Shown here piece after piece: positions 1 through 12,690 of a DNA stretch of 64,000 nucleotides (position 1 is the stretch's first letter; each line of letters opens with the position of its first letter). The stretch is from NCBI GenBank assembly GCA_025345505.1, contig JANVCC010000167.1, positions 426,399-490,398 on the forward strand. Direction: 5' to 3'. The notes beneath the pieces are model-generated. The model searched no databases. It had not been told where the DNA came from and saw nothing but the letters and a program-made list of their open reading frames with translations. The translations under genes were made by a program, and so were the position numbers. The stretch comes from Todiramphus chloris collaris (lineage: Eukaryota; Chordata; Aves; Coraciiformes; Alcedinidae).

Positions 1-533
1 ATAAAGCAAAGATACCGTAGGCACCAAGGTGTTGACATTTGCTGTTGTGATAAACTGTGAATTGTTTGTTCATCAAACTTTGTACCAATTGCTTAAGCTG
101 GTTTGCTCTAATAAAAGCACCAAGTCAGGTATGGAAAGGAACCAAATGTATTCTGCTCTACTGGGGACTCGGCCCTCCAGGACATCATCCCTGCTCCCAC
201 CGGATACAGGCCTGGCCGAGGCCTGAGTTGTAAATGTCATCATAAATCCTAGCCTAGTAGCCTTGTAAACTGTAGCTTGTTTTACATAACTGTAAAACTG
301 TGTCTTGTCTTACATAGTTGTAAGTTGTGCTTTGTCTCCCATAGCCTTGAAAGTTATCAAGGTTCTCCTAAATCCTGTAGCCTGTCTTGTGTAGTTGTGG
401 TCTTTGTAGATAAGGGAACTAAGTCCCAGACAGGAAGATAGGAGACAGGAGATAGGCACAGTTTGACTGTGGTATTAACTCAGACTATAAAGCAAAGATA
501 CCGTAGGCACCAAGGTGTTGACATTTGCTGTTG
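1..533. repeat. 47-bp direct repeat with 486-bp period, LTR-like
   Basis: Bases 1-47 recur exactly at 487-533. The copies then diverge. Between them lie, in order, an AATAAA-type signal near 111, a GC-richer stretch at 165-225, a run of 28-30 bp imperfect repeats (258-390) and a TATAAAG at 486. TATA at the repeat start followed by a polyadenylation signal resembles R-U5 followed by the U3 of a second long terminal repeat, so two tandem LTRs of about 486 bp, the first cut by the window edge, is one reading. A tandem satellite is the other. No retroviral coding sequence is visible. The left part lies outside the window, so the type is unresolved. Confidence 0.4.
258..390. repeat. Imperfect 28-30 bp tandem repeats
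   Basis: Units of the form CATA-x-TTGTAA-x-TGT-x-CTTGTCT recur about four times with many substitutions. Such short tandem blocks are common in LTR U3 regions, which is why this is taken with the surrounding direct repeat. Confidence 0.45.
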
Positions 534-1679
534 GCGTGGCTTATAATTCTCCATCATTAGCAGGTGAGGTGGCCTGGAGTCTGTCCAGCTCCCTTTAGCT
601 GACTTGTGTTGGCCAAACAGTGCTGCCTCCTGATGCTGAGTGGTCCTCCTGAAGCTGTATTGGGAGCACATGTCCCCTTTGAAATGGCACCAGCTCATAG
701 GAAGCAAATGCCAACTGTGCTTCTCCTTCAGGAGCAGATGTTTGCTGGAATGAAGTACTGTTGGCCAAACAAATGTAAGGAAAAAAACCGTTTTGCTTGC
801 AAATTACTACTGCTAAGGCTTCCCCCACTCTGTGTTTGTCATCTCCTTTTTCTCCCTCCTCCTTGTCCATGTGGTTCTACTCTTCTGAGTGCTTGGACCA
901 CAACATTGCTTTCTTGGTGATGGTGTAAAGTGTGTGATGGTTGTGGTGAATTCATGGCTTAGAGTGGTTGTAGATTGAGTGTGAGGCCTTTATCTCAGGT
1001 GTTAGAACATACTTGGGAGCCAAGAGAGCATCATTTCTTAATTTTAAGCCTCTCAAATTAAAGAAGTAAACAGTGGATTGTAAGGAAATTCTAAAACTAG
1101 AATGCAAAAAATTGTCCTTGTTTTTGTTACGGTTGTTAGGAAACCCCTGTTTTTTCTAAACAAAGGGACAGTGCTGCTTATGCTTCACGTGAGTTCGCTG
1201 GTACTTTCTAGAGCGTGAAACTGGATGTAATTCTGCTCAACTTTGGCACTGGAAAGCAGAAAGAGTAACCAAAGCCCACAGGAGTACCTGTGTACTGCGT
1301 GCACTTTCCTAGGGGAACCCTCGTGGTTTTCCAGTGTGGTGGAAGAAGGTGGGCAGGAAGAAACCCAACCAATGCCATGTTGTATGGGACAAATTTAAGT
1401 AGCCATGTTTGTTTCAGAAACAACACACAAAGCCCAGGATAGTGTTGAGTTTTTTTTTCTTTTGTGGACACCAAGAGGTAATTCAGGTGCAAAGTGCCTG
1501 CTGCCAAGCTACCTCAAAGGGTGGGGCTCTGGGTGGTTACTCACCTACTGTGCTGGAGGAAAAGGCTTGACTTTACACATCATTACCAGCTCACTTATTC
1601 AGACCTGCAAAAAATTCATGAAAGCAGCTGAAAAACCTCCACCTCCAATATATTGGTCATAGCAGGATTATTGTTAGGG
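534..1679. other. Unique sequence, no gene recognised
   Basis: An open frame of 104 codons at 606-920 (plus) matches no family I know and overlaps open frames on the other strand. A minus-strand donor-like GTGAGTAAC near 1540 and an acceptor-like T-rich AG near 1606 would enclose a 60-bp piece with stops in at least two of its three frames, so no exon is called. Confidence 0.4.
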
Positions 1680-2134
1680 TCATTACCTGGACTACTGCGT
1701 CCAGTTCTGGGCTCCCCAGTTCAAGAGGGACAGAGATCTACTGGAGAGAGTCCAAGGGAGGCTACAAGGACGATGAAGGGGCTGGAACAGCTGCTTTATG
1801 AGGAAGGGCTGAGTGCCATGGGGCTGTTTAGCCTGGAGAAGAGAAGCCTGATAGGGGATCTAATTAATGTCTATAAATACATACGGGCTGGGTGTCAAGA
1901 AGGCAGGGACAACCTCTTTGCACTTGAGATAGGCCAAGGGGCAATGGATTCAAGCTCGAGCACAGGAAGTTCCACCTCAACATGAGGAAGAATGTCTTGA
2001 TTGTAAGAGTTGTAGAGCACTGGAACAGACCTGTCTGGATGCATTTCTGAGTGATCTGCTCTAGTTGTGTCCTGCTCTAGCAGGGGGTTGGACATGATGA
2101 TCTTCAGAGGTCCCTACCATTCTGTGATCTGATC
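1680..2134 (+). mobile_element. CR1 LINE 3' fragment
   Basis: 5'-truncated CR1 holding the ORF2 C-terminal tail (motifs like LFSLEKRSL and [10 protein letters not shown]) and the 3' end closing on CATTCTGTGAT. Compared with the related copy at 46210-46484 it lacks about 45 bp between the ACTGGAACAGAC and CTGTCTGGATG motifs. The reading frame is broken. Confidence 0.9.
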
Positions 2135-3432
2135 CTTTCAACTGTGTTTGCTTATTATTTCTCCCTAGGAGACAGGTAGGAAATGGTATTTTATTTCCAG
2201 GAGTAAGAACATTGCCCAAAGATCTAGCATGGGAAAATGTGTTTGTCTTCAGTGCCACCTAAACATGAACTTGAACCCACCTAAGGCAGATGTTTCTTGA
2301 CAAATGGTAGTGCTCTAGTAAAGGAGGTTTTCCTGAGGGGAAAAAAAAAAAAAAGTTTATGATGATGAAAAGATGTAATTTTTAGGAGAGAAAACCCTTC
2401 AAACTGCAGTGCAAGATGGACACTGAAATATCTGTTTGAGCTATGTGGCATGCTTCTCACATGAAGGAACAGATGGACCCAGGACGTGTAATTCTGAGTA
2501 GCTTTGACGGGGAGGTTGCTCTGTGCCCACCTTTGGAGAAGAGAGCTGTGTCTTCTCGGTTAGTTCTAGTAAATGTGAAGGTCACTGGGTGTCACCAGAC
2601 TGAGGCAGGGATAAACTGGTAAGTAAAAGCACTTTTGCCAGCTCTGGGGCAGCCTGAGTTGCTGTCCTACAGCAGTGGTATATGCAGTGGCCACCTAAGC
2701 CTCTCGTAAGCCTGGAATTAAATGATCTCAGTGTTTTCCTCCTCCTACTAGCACACGTGCAACAAGCTCTTCCTTCCTGGCAAAATGCTTTCCTTCGGGG
2801 TAGCTGCACACTAAGCATAAACTACACCCTGAGTAGGATGTGAGTGCTCTGTGGAGGTCCTTTAAGATGTGTGTGGATGTGTGGTGCTGTGTGTAGTGAA
2901 GCCCTAGCACCAATTAGGGCATTAAGTACCCTGAAAAAGAAGGGATTTGCCGTAAGGTGTGTAAGGGAGGAAATCCCAATATAAGCTGGGATTTTCCAGT
3001 CTGCTGAGCCTTGTACTTCCAGACTTATCGTTATAGAGCTAAAAAGATTTATTGAAGGTGTATTAAAAGAGAGAGAAATACCCTTCAGAGACACTTGGTC
3101 GCTGCCTCTTCCCTCTGCTTATTTTAAGGCACCATTGTAAATAGTTGAGTTTGTGATGAAGAAGATCCCAAAACCATCTGGGCAGGCGATTTTAAGGCTG
3201 AGATTATGAAGTGTAGTAGGTTTCTATAGAGAACAAGACAGTTTTGGACTCTAGGTCCTTTCATTTCCACCCCAGGTTGGCCTTGCCCTACAAAGGGCAC
3301 AATTGAGCCTGATGTGCGTGACTGGTAGTTGAGCAGTATTTAGTTACTAAGCTTTAGGAGGGAAGCATTAAAGGTCACACTCCTCATGGAAAACAACTTG
3401 GGTACGCTTTCTTTTTTCTTTGGGTAGGTGCC

Positions 3433-3439
<7 letters not shown>
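2135..3439. other. Unique sequence, nothing recognised
   Basis: Contains a short A-run near 2341-2354. Open frames are short and overlapping with no family resemblance. Confidence 0.4.

Positions 3440-3471
<32 letters not shown>
3440..3471. repeat. (AG)16 microsatellite
   Basis: Sixteen uninterrupted AG units, followed by GTGATTGC. The RE-rich peptide in the plus frame here is only a translation of the repeat. Confidence 0.98.
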
Positions 3472-3473
<2 letters not shown>

Positions 3474-3667
3474 GATTGCTTGTTGAGAAAAATGAATGGC
3501 TTTTGCATAGGGAACAGGGGAACCCTCCAAAACTCTATGTATGTTTCACGGGGAAACTACACACTCAGGATTCCTACCCTGGTGTCCCTGGCCCTTCTCA
3601 AAGCAATTCTTTGTGGTAGCCTCTTAGGCTCCTTCTTTAGATAGCAGTGCTGTGTGGCAGACACTAG

Positions 3668-3735
3668 ATAATTTTTTTTTTTTTTTAATTATTATTTTTT
3701 TTTTTATATATATGTATTTTCTCTATATATGTTCT
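3668..3735. repeat. T-rich and AT-rich low-complexity tract
   Basis: Two long T-runs separated by AATTATTA, running into alternating TA and CTCTATATATG. Confidence 0.9.
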
Positions 3736-3820
3736 TTATGCATCCAGCTGAATTCTAGATGTTAGATGTCTTCCTGGGGAGCTTCAGACTGGCTGAGAGT
3801 CAGAGCTAGATGGGAAGATA

Positions 3821-3935
3821 GACTCATAGGAGGTATTGGGCTGGAAGGGACCTCTAAATGTCATCTAGTCAAACCTCACCACAATAAACAGGGACATCTC
3901 CAACTAGGTCAGAAGTCAGCTTGGCTGATTATCTA
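3821..3935 (-). mobile_element. CR1 3' end fragment
   Basis: The minus-strand CR1 terminus is visible as GGGCTGGAAGGGACCTCTAA followed by ATGTCATCTAGTC and the ACAGGGACATCTCCAACTAG segment. Only about 115 bp of 3' sequence is present and it is moderately diverged. Confidence 0.85.
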
Positions 3936-4225
3936 ACTGGGGGTGGGAACAGTGATCTGGGGGAGAAGAATAGTCTCGGATCCCTTTCTTTTCACCCGCC
4001 ACTGCTCTTTTTCAAAGTTCTGTGTGAAGTGGAAACCTGAAACAGCATTGCCTTAGAACATCAGTCATGAAAGATGCTGTGAGCACACGCCCTTGTCCCT
4101 CAATTCCATTTTAACCTGATAAGACAGCTTAGATACTGTTAGACTGCATACAGCACAGGAGGCCAAACTCATTGTGCCGGCAGCATGTGCCAGGGTGAGG
4201 TGAGTTCTTGTGAGTATTTCAGGTT

Positions 4226-4285
4226 AATCACAGAATTACAGCATTACTGAGGCTGGAAAAGACCTCCGAGTTCATCAAGTCTAGC
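4226..4285 (-). mobile_element. CR1 terminal fragment
   Basis: ATCACAGAATTACAG followed by GAGGCTGGAAAAGACCTCC and CATCAAGTCTAG is the last 60 bp of a CR1 subfamily, in minus orientation. Confidence 0.8.
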
Positions 4286-4427
4286 AATGATCCTTACGCT
4301 TGGGTTTTTATGGGTCCATGTTAGAAGAGATGTGCACGTGGTGTTTGTGAACATAAGTGTTTGGTCCATCTGAAGCATGCGTGCTCTTAGGCCAGGTTGT
4401 GTGCTGGTTACTCCTGCAGAAACATCT

Positions 4428-4490
4428 GAATCATAGACATATAGAATGGTAGGGGTTGGAAGGGACCTTTGGAGATCACCAAATACACGT
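4428..4490 (-). mobile_element. CR1 terminal fragment
   Basis: TAGAATGGTAGGGGTTGG followed by AAGGGACCTTTGGAGATCACC is a minus-strand CR1 tip of about 60 bp. It lies 140 bp from the previous tip but belongs to a different 3' subfamily, so the two look like separate insertions. Confidence 0.85.
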
Positions 4491-7400
4491 GCCTGAGGCG
4501 ACATTCCAGGCACCAGGTGGAGGTTGAAAGACAGAATAAATAAATCTGGAGGGGAAATGGGTTTGAAGAGGATCAGCATGGAATGGGCTCTTCTTCCCAG
4601 AAGAAGCTAGGAAAATGTGAAAGCCAGAAAAAGCCCCCTCTTGTAATTGGAGCCCCGGGACCTAAAACCTGGGAGGTAGTATAATTTGTAACTTGCTGGA
4701 GAACTTGGAGTCAACGTACAGCAAGCCAAGAAGGGGGATTGAATTATCTATAAAACTGCCTGTGTGAAATGATCCCTTTCTCCTTTATAAAAAAATTACG
4801 TATTAAACATATGTTAAAAATATCATTTTTCTTTAATTCTTGAAACATCAGTGGCTAAACCAAATCACTTCAAGGTTCTCAGGAACAGGGAGACAGTATT
4901 GTTGTGGGTCTGCTCTTTCGCTTAGTTGAACTTGTTCTGTTGAAGAAAGCAGTGAAGCCAGGAAGCTTGGGAAATAAATATGAATCCAGAATTCTCTTTG
5001 TGCCTGTTGAGAGAAATGGTTGCTCTTTTAGGCCGTACAAAATTGTCTAGAGCATCCACTGTGTATTTGCCATCCAAAGAGATTGGCAGTTAATAACTTG
5101 TGAGCTTGAACTTGGAAAAGGCGAAGAGATAACGTTGCCCATCTCTGTTGACAGTGTTATGTCTCCTGATCTGTGCTTACAGTTCATGCTTCCTGTAGTG
5201 TGACTGAAGACAGAAGGTAGTTCAGATGTGTTTCTGAATCCCTCACTGACATTTATGGGCTCCTTCTAATTAGGTTTAGAGGAAAAATGCTGAGGTTGAG
5301 AGGAAACAAATATTTCAGTCATGTACATGTTTTCAAGTCAAGTCAGGATCAGCAGAAGGATGATGTACTGCATTTCTTTTCAAGGCTGGCAGAGCTTCTT
5401 AAAAATATATTTTCATAACATTTTTTTAAAAACTATTTTCGTAATGCCTGATCCACTTGTTCTGTTGGGGCACCCAGCAAGGATTTGAAACTCTTCCTCT
5501 ATCTGTCCTCTTGTTCCTTTGCCTGCTGAAACCCAAGGGGTACTGTTGGTCTGTGTTTCCTGGATGAACAATTAAGAAAAATAGCATCCATCTGTTGTTT
5601 GTGAAAAAGTTGGATGGCAAAAATGCTGATTTAAGCACGGTCAGAAAGATGGATGAACTTTGTTTTGCAAGAGCAGCACACCCTTGGGTCTGCAGCTGCC
5701 CAAGGAAGATTTACACCCCAGCTGTCTTAGCTAGCGACCTGTTGATGTTTTTGCTACTTGCCATCTGGTGCACAGTGAGTGTTGTGCCTGGGCAGGTGGA
5801 TGGGTGGGCTGCTCAGACTGTGGATGAAAATGTTGATTTTTGCATGTGGGATCTCTAGACTAGATACCAGCAAGGGCCAGTGGGTTTCTCCTGTCGGACA
5901 GGACACACAGTGCAGCCCCAGTCTCTGGCAGAGGAAATTTGCTGAAGAGTTGTCTAACCTACAGTGCCTCCAATTTTGAGGTGTCTCTCTGTTTTTTCCA
6001 GCACTTTGCTTCCGTGCCATCGGATAAAATGCAGTGAATTCTGGTACTTTTAGTAGTTCCCATACACAGTCCTGGAGCAGGCTACCAAGGAGTCTCAAAC
6101 TCTTGGAATGACGCTAAAGCTTCGTGCGGTGACTTGAACAGCAGAAAGTGATTCTCAATGCTTTTGCTGAGATCCCATTGCAGTTAAATGGGAAGTTGCT
6201 TCATATTTTCAAATGACAGACTACTTTTAATTGCCATTTGCCATCAATTTCTTCTTTCCCCCCCCACCCAATTTTTTGGGCCACTCTCTCCTTTGCTATA
6301 CGGGATGGCCAAATACTATCAACTGGGGCTGCCTAATGACTGGAAGATGCCAGTGCTCTGAGGCTTGATCATCTCCTCTGTATGGCTATGGCTATGGGAA
6401 AGGCTCAGGAGCAGAAGCTCCCAAAAGAATGTCAATTCACTGGCATTAATTTTGCAATCTTGAAACCATTCTCTGCGCAACAGCTTAGCTTGCTGCGGGT
6501 AGCACGAAGCGATGCAATTCAATGAGCCTGCTCTGTGAAAATCTCAGACAAATCAGCGTGAGTTTTCCCTGCATACTAAAGAAGCAGGAAAACCTGAAGC
6601 AGTGCCAAGCTGTTGCCTGCCTGCACCCTTGGTAGGTGGTGGTAGGGGTACCACTTGGGTTCGTTAGGTGGGTGGTTCCCACTGGAATTTTCTGCGGGTT
6701 TAGTCCGTCCAACATTACAGTTTCCCCAGGACATCAAGCAAATGTTCTGTTTCTGGGAGTAGTTAGAAATCTGATGTAGCCTTATGTTTGATATTCCTTT
6801 TGCTCAAGCCGTTAACTCTGCAGGTGCTACCTACCAGTTGTCTCTTCTTCTGTGGGGACTGCGTTTATGCTTCAAGAAAATACAGCTTGGATTTCATTGT
6901 AGCTTGATTTGAGGTATTTTTAGGAGTTCGGATTTTCAGGACTCTGTAAATGGCATGACAAAGCAAGAAGCAGCAGAAATGTGGTTTATTTAGCCTGTCA
7001 CAACACTGTTGAGATAAGGCATCCACTTTGAAGGCTTTCGCATTAATTCCTCGGTGAGCGGTGCATGTGGGGGTTTGCCTGTCGCTTTTTGAAAGGGGAT
7101 TGGTATCACTTAAGGCAGGGCTGTTGTCTACTCAGGCTGCTCCAATGGATTGCATGACAAAGTGTAGATGGAACTTCATGCCTTTCCTCCGGTGCCAAGG
7201 GATTTCATCCTGTCATTTTAGCTTTTAAAATATTTGTTCAATATTGGATGACGCGAAACCTCCTAAAGACTCGTGCTGCCCAGCGTGAACCTACAGCCAG
7301 CCTGGCTGGTGCTGGGTGAGCCCAGTTTGGAGTCCATGTGGGCATCGTTCGTTCTGCTGGAGCTTCTGTGGAGCTCTGCAGTTCTCACTTGAATTGGCGG

Positions 7401-10400
7401 CTGTTGTCTGTGTGGCCAAATCCAGCTCCTTTCCCAGCCCACGTCCTGCTGGCGTCCCGATGACTGAAAGCTTACAAAAATGAAACGTTCAACAGACCAC
7501 CTCCTTTCCTGGGTGTAAATCTAGGGAATTTCTGCAAACTCCAAATTTATTTCCTGATTTCTTCTCACGGTAGAGATGCTTAAGGCCAGATTTCTGTCAA
7601 GGCAACTTGACTTCCCCCTTAGAAGGAGATCTGGTGGGCAAGGTGGGTGAGGAGCTGGGAAGGTGTTGGCTGGACATTGTGGGGTGAGAGAGGCCAACTG
7701 CAGCCCAGGCTGCGGCAGCGGCAGGGGGAGAGAAGGATGCCTGGTCCAGCTTGGGCTCTCCAGCACAAAGAAGACCCTGAGGTACTAAGTTCTTAGGGGA
7801 TGGCTGGACCAGTGACAGAAGAGGAGAAACTGGGGGAAGTGGCTCTTTTCAGCCTTGAGGTGAAGGGGTGAGAAGGATACAGAGAAGGAAAGAGAGAGAT
7901 ACAGAAATGCACTTTTTTTTTCTTAGGTGAGCATTAGTATATTGTTGCCTGCTTTTACAGCAGGCTTTTGAGAGAGTAAAAGAATAAAATTCTTGCCTTA
8001 CAGGGATAAGGCAAAGGGGATGCTCACACTATGTTTTAACACCAATATAATTACTAGAAGTTTATTTTGCTCCCTTCCAAGTAAGGCAGCCTAAATCCCA
8101 CAGCATCGCAGCAGCTTGGAACCTTCCTCCCTTCTTCTATTCTTGACATCCCTTTTCTGCCATGAGAGAGAATTTCCATCGGCATTTTGGGACAGCCTGC
8201 TTAGCTTCAGTACTTCCAGGGATCCTTCTGGGTTTGTGCTGTGTCCAGTCTGGGACTAGCTAGCAACAGGCATCCCAACGGGAGGAATGTATCTTGTCTG
8301 AGGAGGCTGAAATACCGTAAAAAGGGTGTTTTCACACACTGCAGCCATTTCCCACAGTTTCCATTGCTTTAGGCTGTTGCTTCTGATGAAAAACAAACAG
8401 AATGGTCTGGGAGCTGAGGAATGTAGTCTGAAGCACAGTCAGCACACGGTCTCCACTGGAGTGTACAATGCAGCTGAAGTCAGAAAGGGAGCTGTGCAGT
8501 GCCTGTACAAAAGGGGGTCTCCAAGCGCGATGCCCAGCACTCCTCAATGTCAAAGCCACACTCCTCAGAAGCTTTCAGGGCTTTAAGGACCCAGAGGAGT
8601 AATCCACTTCAGTAGCTGGATGCTTTACCCTGCTGGCAAATTGAAGTGATTCCTTGAAGACTTATTCAAAGCAAGTTTCAACCCTGAACCTGGAGAGTCA
8701 GTAAAGCTGTATTCCAGTCGTGAGTGAGGGAATGGAAAGATTCACTACTGGGGAGCCTTCCCAAATTTCTTAGTGAAGAAGACAATGACTGTCATAGGGG
8801 ACAGGGACTTTTCGGAAGCACTCCGAGCAAGATCAGTGAGCGTATCACAGGGGTTTGTATTCTGTGAGGATGACTGTAATAATGCTGCATTGTAGGTAGC
8901 ATGATGTAACGTAGCTTGATGTAATTGTATGTAGCATGATGTAATAATGCTGCAGCTTCTCCATTCTGCTGCTTGCCCGTTGCTCAGGCCTTCACGTTCC
9001 TCTCTCTACACTCCCTCTTTCCTACAGTCTGTGGCTTCACTCCCCCTTGCAACCTGCCTGCTGCATTTTCTCATGAAGTGAAATGTGTGCAGAAAAAAAA
9101 AAGTAGTCTGGTTTGGACACGACATAATTCTTCTGGAGCGTGTGACGCACGGTTCCAAATGCTGTTGATGGTTAGCACTTGTTTGTCGCACCCGCCAGTA
9201 ATCCTCTGGTTCTCAGGCTGGAAAAAGAGCCTTTTTTGAGGCAGTTTTTGCACAGCAAAGTTTCTTGCCCTATGCAGCATCTAGGAATTTTTCCTTGGCT
9301 CATGCTGCCAAAGCTGCGGAAGCACTGCGTTCTTTATCCTGCCTTCTGTCAAACTGCCTTATGGTGGTTTCACATAAAAACTACTAGGATTTTTTTTTTT
9401 TGTTGCTATAAGCTACCAGTGAACCAAGTCATTCTCACAGTAGCCAGTCACCTCTTGTGAAGAATTAACAATGAGGTGGGTTTTTGGTTTTTCTTTTGAG
9501 GAAACCCTTTCATATTTTACCTAGATGCAAAAAATACCTTTGTGCACTAAAAGATTGTTGTTGGTGCTACAAGGACCTGTCCATCCTTCTCTGGAGAAGT
9601 GAAGACAATCAAATGAAACTTTAAAAGTAAACAGTATTGTCAGGGGAACTTTAAATAGCCTTTGAGGCCCTGGAAATACTGGTAAACCTGCCTTTTTACC
9701 TCAAATATCACACAAGGACCAGATTTTGTTGAGGAATCGACAATGTTCAGTTGAGTTTTCATGGTCAGGGTACCCAGCCAGCAGTGGCAAGAGCTTTTTG
9801 AGACTCATGGATGCCCCAAGATCTGCAGAATCTTCCTAATGGATATCATTAATCTGCCTGCACAGTCTTGCAGAAAGCTGCTTGTGGATGAACCCCACAG
9901 ATTTGGGTCGTTCGTGCAGCTTGAGGTGAGATGAGTGGGATGGCCACGAGCCCAGTTTCTGGGTGATAATGGGATGGATATTTCTGAGATATCTGGGCTA
10001 TCTTTCTTTTCTCCCACTGGGAGATGCTGTAGCCATGTGCATGGCCGTGGAGGTCAGGAGAAAGGGGAGTCTGTGGGTCTGACTGCTTCTCCTCCCCTGC
10101 ATTTTGGTAAAAGAAGGGATTTTTTTTTTGGTTGTATTAACCAGAGGAGATGTTAGAGCTTAGTATTACCACCAGCTCATGGGCTCTGACTTCGTGAATA
10201 CCATGTGAGCTCCCAGCAGGACCATCTGGGGCTTACATGACAAGGATTTCCTGGAGACAGGGTATTCAGTGCTCAGTATGTTTAGGAGTATTTCCCTCAT
10301 GACCTGTAGCACTTCTCATGTTGGTCATGGTATTTGGAAACCTCGTGGGAGGTTGCAGAGATTCCCAAGCGTTGTCTGCTTGGGATGATCAAATTGGGAT

Positions 10401-10599
10401 GGTCAGAGTGTTCCAGGGTGCAGCTGCCACGGCAACGAGCAACCTCCACATAGGGCTAATGTAGGGGAAACCAGAAGAACCAACAATAGATTGCTCTGAG
10501 GTGGGGAGAGTTTGTGCTTTCTACCACTCTATCTCTGTATATGCATCTATAAAATCCCATTTTAATTAAGGCACGAGCAGAAAAGGGAATGTGTGATCT
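4491..10599. other. Longest repeat-poor stretch, no gene recognised
   Basis: About 6.1 kb without a CR1 copy or a recognisable exon. Open frames (for example 114 codons on minus at 5754-6098) overlap frames on the other strand and match nothing I know. A small imperfect repeat of GTAGCATGATGTAA occurs at about 8897-8945. Intronic or intergenic. Confidence 0.45.
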
Positions 10600-10684
10600 G
10601 GTCCAGGTGATCCTTCTCTGGCAGGGGGGTTGGATCAGATGATCTTTAGAGGTCCCTTCCAACCCCCCCACCATTCTGTGATTC
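10600..10684 (+). mobile_element. CR1 3' end fragment
   Basis: TTCTCTGGCAGGGGGGTTGG, then GATGATCTTTAGAGGTCCC and CCATTCTGTGATTC, mark the last 85 bp of a plus-strand CR1. Confidence 0.9.
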
Positions 10685-12477
10685 AATTCTGAAGAGGAGT
10701 AATGCCTTGTAGATGTCTGGGAGGTTGAGTCGGTAATAATTAACACTTATGAAGTCATTAATTTTTTCGTGAGGGGAGGGCATGTCCAGTTTGGAGATCT
10801 GTGCTGAGAAAGTGGCTGGTTGCACCAGTGTAGTTGTAAAGCGTGGCATTCCAGAGCACGAAATTGCAAAGTCAGTAACCAAAAACCCAGAGCACATCTT
10901 CTCGGACGTGCGCGAAATAAATGTTGTCGTTCTTCCGAAGCTCGTGAAGATGCAGAGCAGAGGAGGGACAGTGGCATGCTCTCCCCTCTGGCATGTCTGT
11001 TCCCAGAGCTGCTTCAGCTCTGGAGTTGTCACAGGTGCAGCCATGACAGGCTGTACTAAACTGGTCCAGTAAAAGGGGTAGCTATGCACTGGGAGACACA
11101 TTTTTCCCATAAGCTCTAGACCTTTAATCTTAATAACTATCAACAGATGTGGACCTGGAAAAATCTTTCCATTTTCCATTTTTTTTTCCCTTCAAGTGTG
11201 GGAAGAGAAGTCTCACCCCTTAACCTTTGCACAACCACATATTAATCTCATTTCCTACTCATCATGACCAAGTGATTTGGAAATTGCAGCTATGCTTAAT
11301 TTGAGGGTTTTTTTTCTTCCTGTGTTTTTCTGTAATGTTTTGGTTGTTTCCCCTCTTCTTGGTTTTGGTTCTGTTCTGGGTCATTAAACTTCAGTCCCAA
11401 AGAAAAGCTGGAGGGCACACAGCCTGTTGGCATTTCAGCTCGTTGTAGATCAGAAGGATTTACATGAAAACTGGGGCTCTCCCCTATTGTTCCTTCCCCA
11501 CCTTGGGAGGCTTTGGCCAGTTTTCTCCTTACACTGGCCCACAGGATATATACTTTTTAGACAGCTTAGCATAATAATACTCCTTTTTTTTTCTCCCAGC
11601 TGATTCAAAAAGCTGTTTCATCCTCTCTTCCCTGCTGCTGCTGTTGTCCTTTATGCAGTATTTTGAGGTAGCACAGGCATACTGGCTTGTTGGGAGGCAG
11701 AGGGTACAATCCAGCTATTGCATCTGAGATAGGAGAGCCAGTAGATCCATGCTCAGTCGTGTGTCTATTTTTTTATTTGTGTTTTAGCACTTAATTAAAA
11801 AAAAAAAAAGAGATACTTTTCTGGTGTGTATTCCTGTAAGAAATGCCCTAAGTTGCAGTTAAGCTGGCAGGCAAAATGGCAGTAGTTTTCGTGACCAGCA
11901 GCTGCCACTCACTTTGCTTTAAAGGCTTTAAACCTTTAAAAGCAAATGTTCACATCTCAAGAGATATTTTAACTTTCCCCTAGCTGAAATGTTCTGGGAA
12001 AGCCAGGAACTTGTGCTGCTTTAAATTAAAAAAGTAAATTAAATTATTTATTTTTCTTTATTAGCCAGTTAGGTTATGGATTATGATAGGCAGTTGACAC
12101 AAATATATATATTTAGGGACAAAACCCCAGAGGTGCACACTTCTCCAAAGAGGTGTCTTATTTTATTTTTCTGAGATATCTTCAGTTTGCTAGAGGCTTC
12201 ACAAAAAATGTTTGTTTGAAGCCTAACGTGTCATAAGACTTTGACTAAGACAATACCTTGAACTCCCTGTCTCCACACACAGCACAGGCTCTTTTCCCAG
12301 GCCTGTCTTTAATTGCTGCAAATCCAGCAGTTCCCACGGCTTGTGACAAATTCTTTCCACTAGAATTGCTGAATCTTGGAATTCATGTCATCAAAATTGC
12401 CTCTGCGAAAGCAATGAACTTTATAATAAATCCTGAGTGATTTGAGATTGCTCGCTCATTTTCCATCTTCTACTTTT
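10685..12477. other. Unique sequence, no gene recognised
   Basis: A 177-codon minus frame (10646-11179) is the longest non-CR1 frame here, but its last part runs into the CR1 tip and it has long competing plus-strand frames. I recognise no domain. Short A/T runs occur near 11800 and 12010. Confidence 0.4.
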
Positions 12478-12690
12478 TTCTGGTTTGGGGTTTGTTTTTT
12501 TTCTTTCTGGGTTGTTTTTTTGTGTATTTTTTTGGTTGTTTGGGTTGGGTTTTTTTGGTTGATTTAGTTTTTTTTGTTTGTTTTGTTTCATTTGTTTATT
12601 TTATGTGGGTTTTTTCTTTGTTTTGTTTTTTTTTTTTTAAATTTCTGCCTTTTTTTTACCTTTGTTTTTACCTTTTTTTTCCTATCCCAT
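12478..12690. repeat. T-rich (TTTTG)-like low-complexity tract
   Basis: About 210 bp dominated by T-runs broken by single or double G. The apparent hydrophobic FFF-rich peptide is a translation artefact of the tract. Confidence 0.9.

Noticed and set aside
606-920. Possible exon (104 codons)
   Set aside because: No known domain and overlapping open frames on minus. Could be part of a transcript but cannot be supported.
1545-1606. Minus-strand microexon between an acceptor-like and a donor-like site
   Set aside because: At least two of the three frames hold stops, and no protein similarity is seen.
5754-6098. 114-codon minus frame in the repeat-poor stretch
   Set aside because: Overlaps two plus frames of similar length and shows no domain.
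10646-11179. 177-codon minus-strand open frame
   Set aside because: No recognisable domain, its end runs into a CR1 tip, and long frames exist on the other strand over the same bases.
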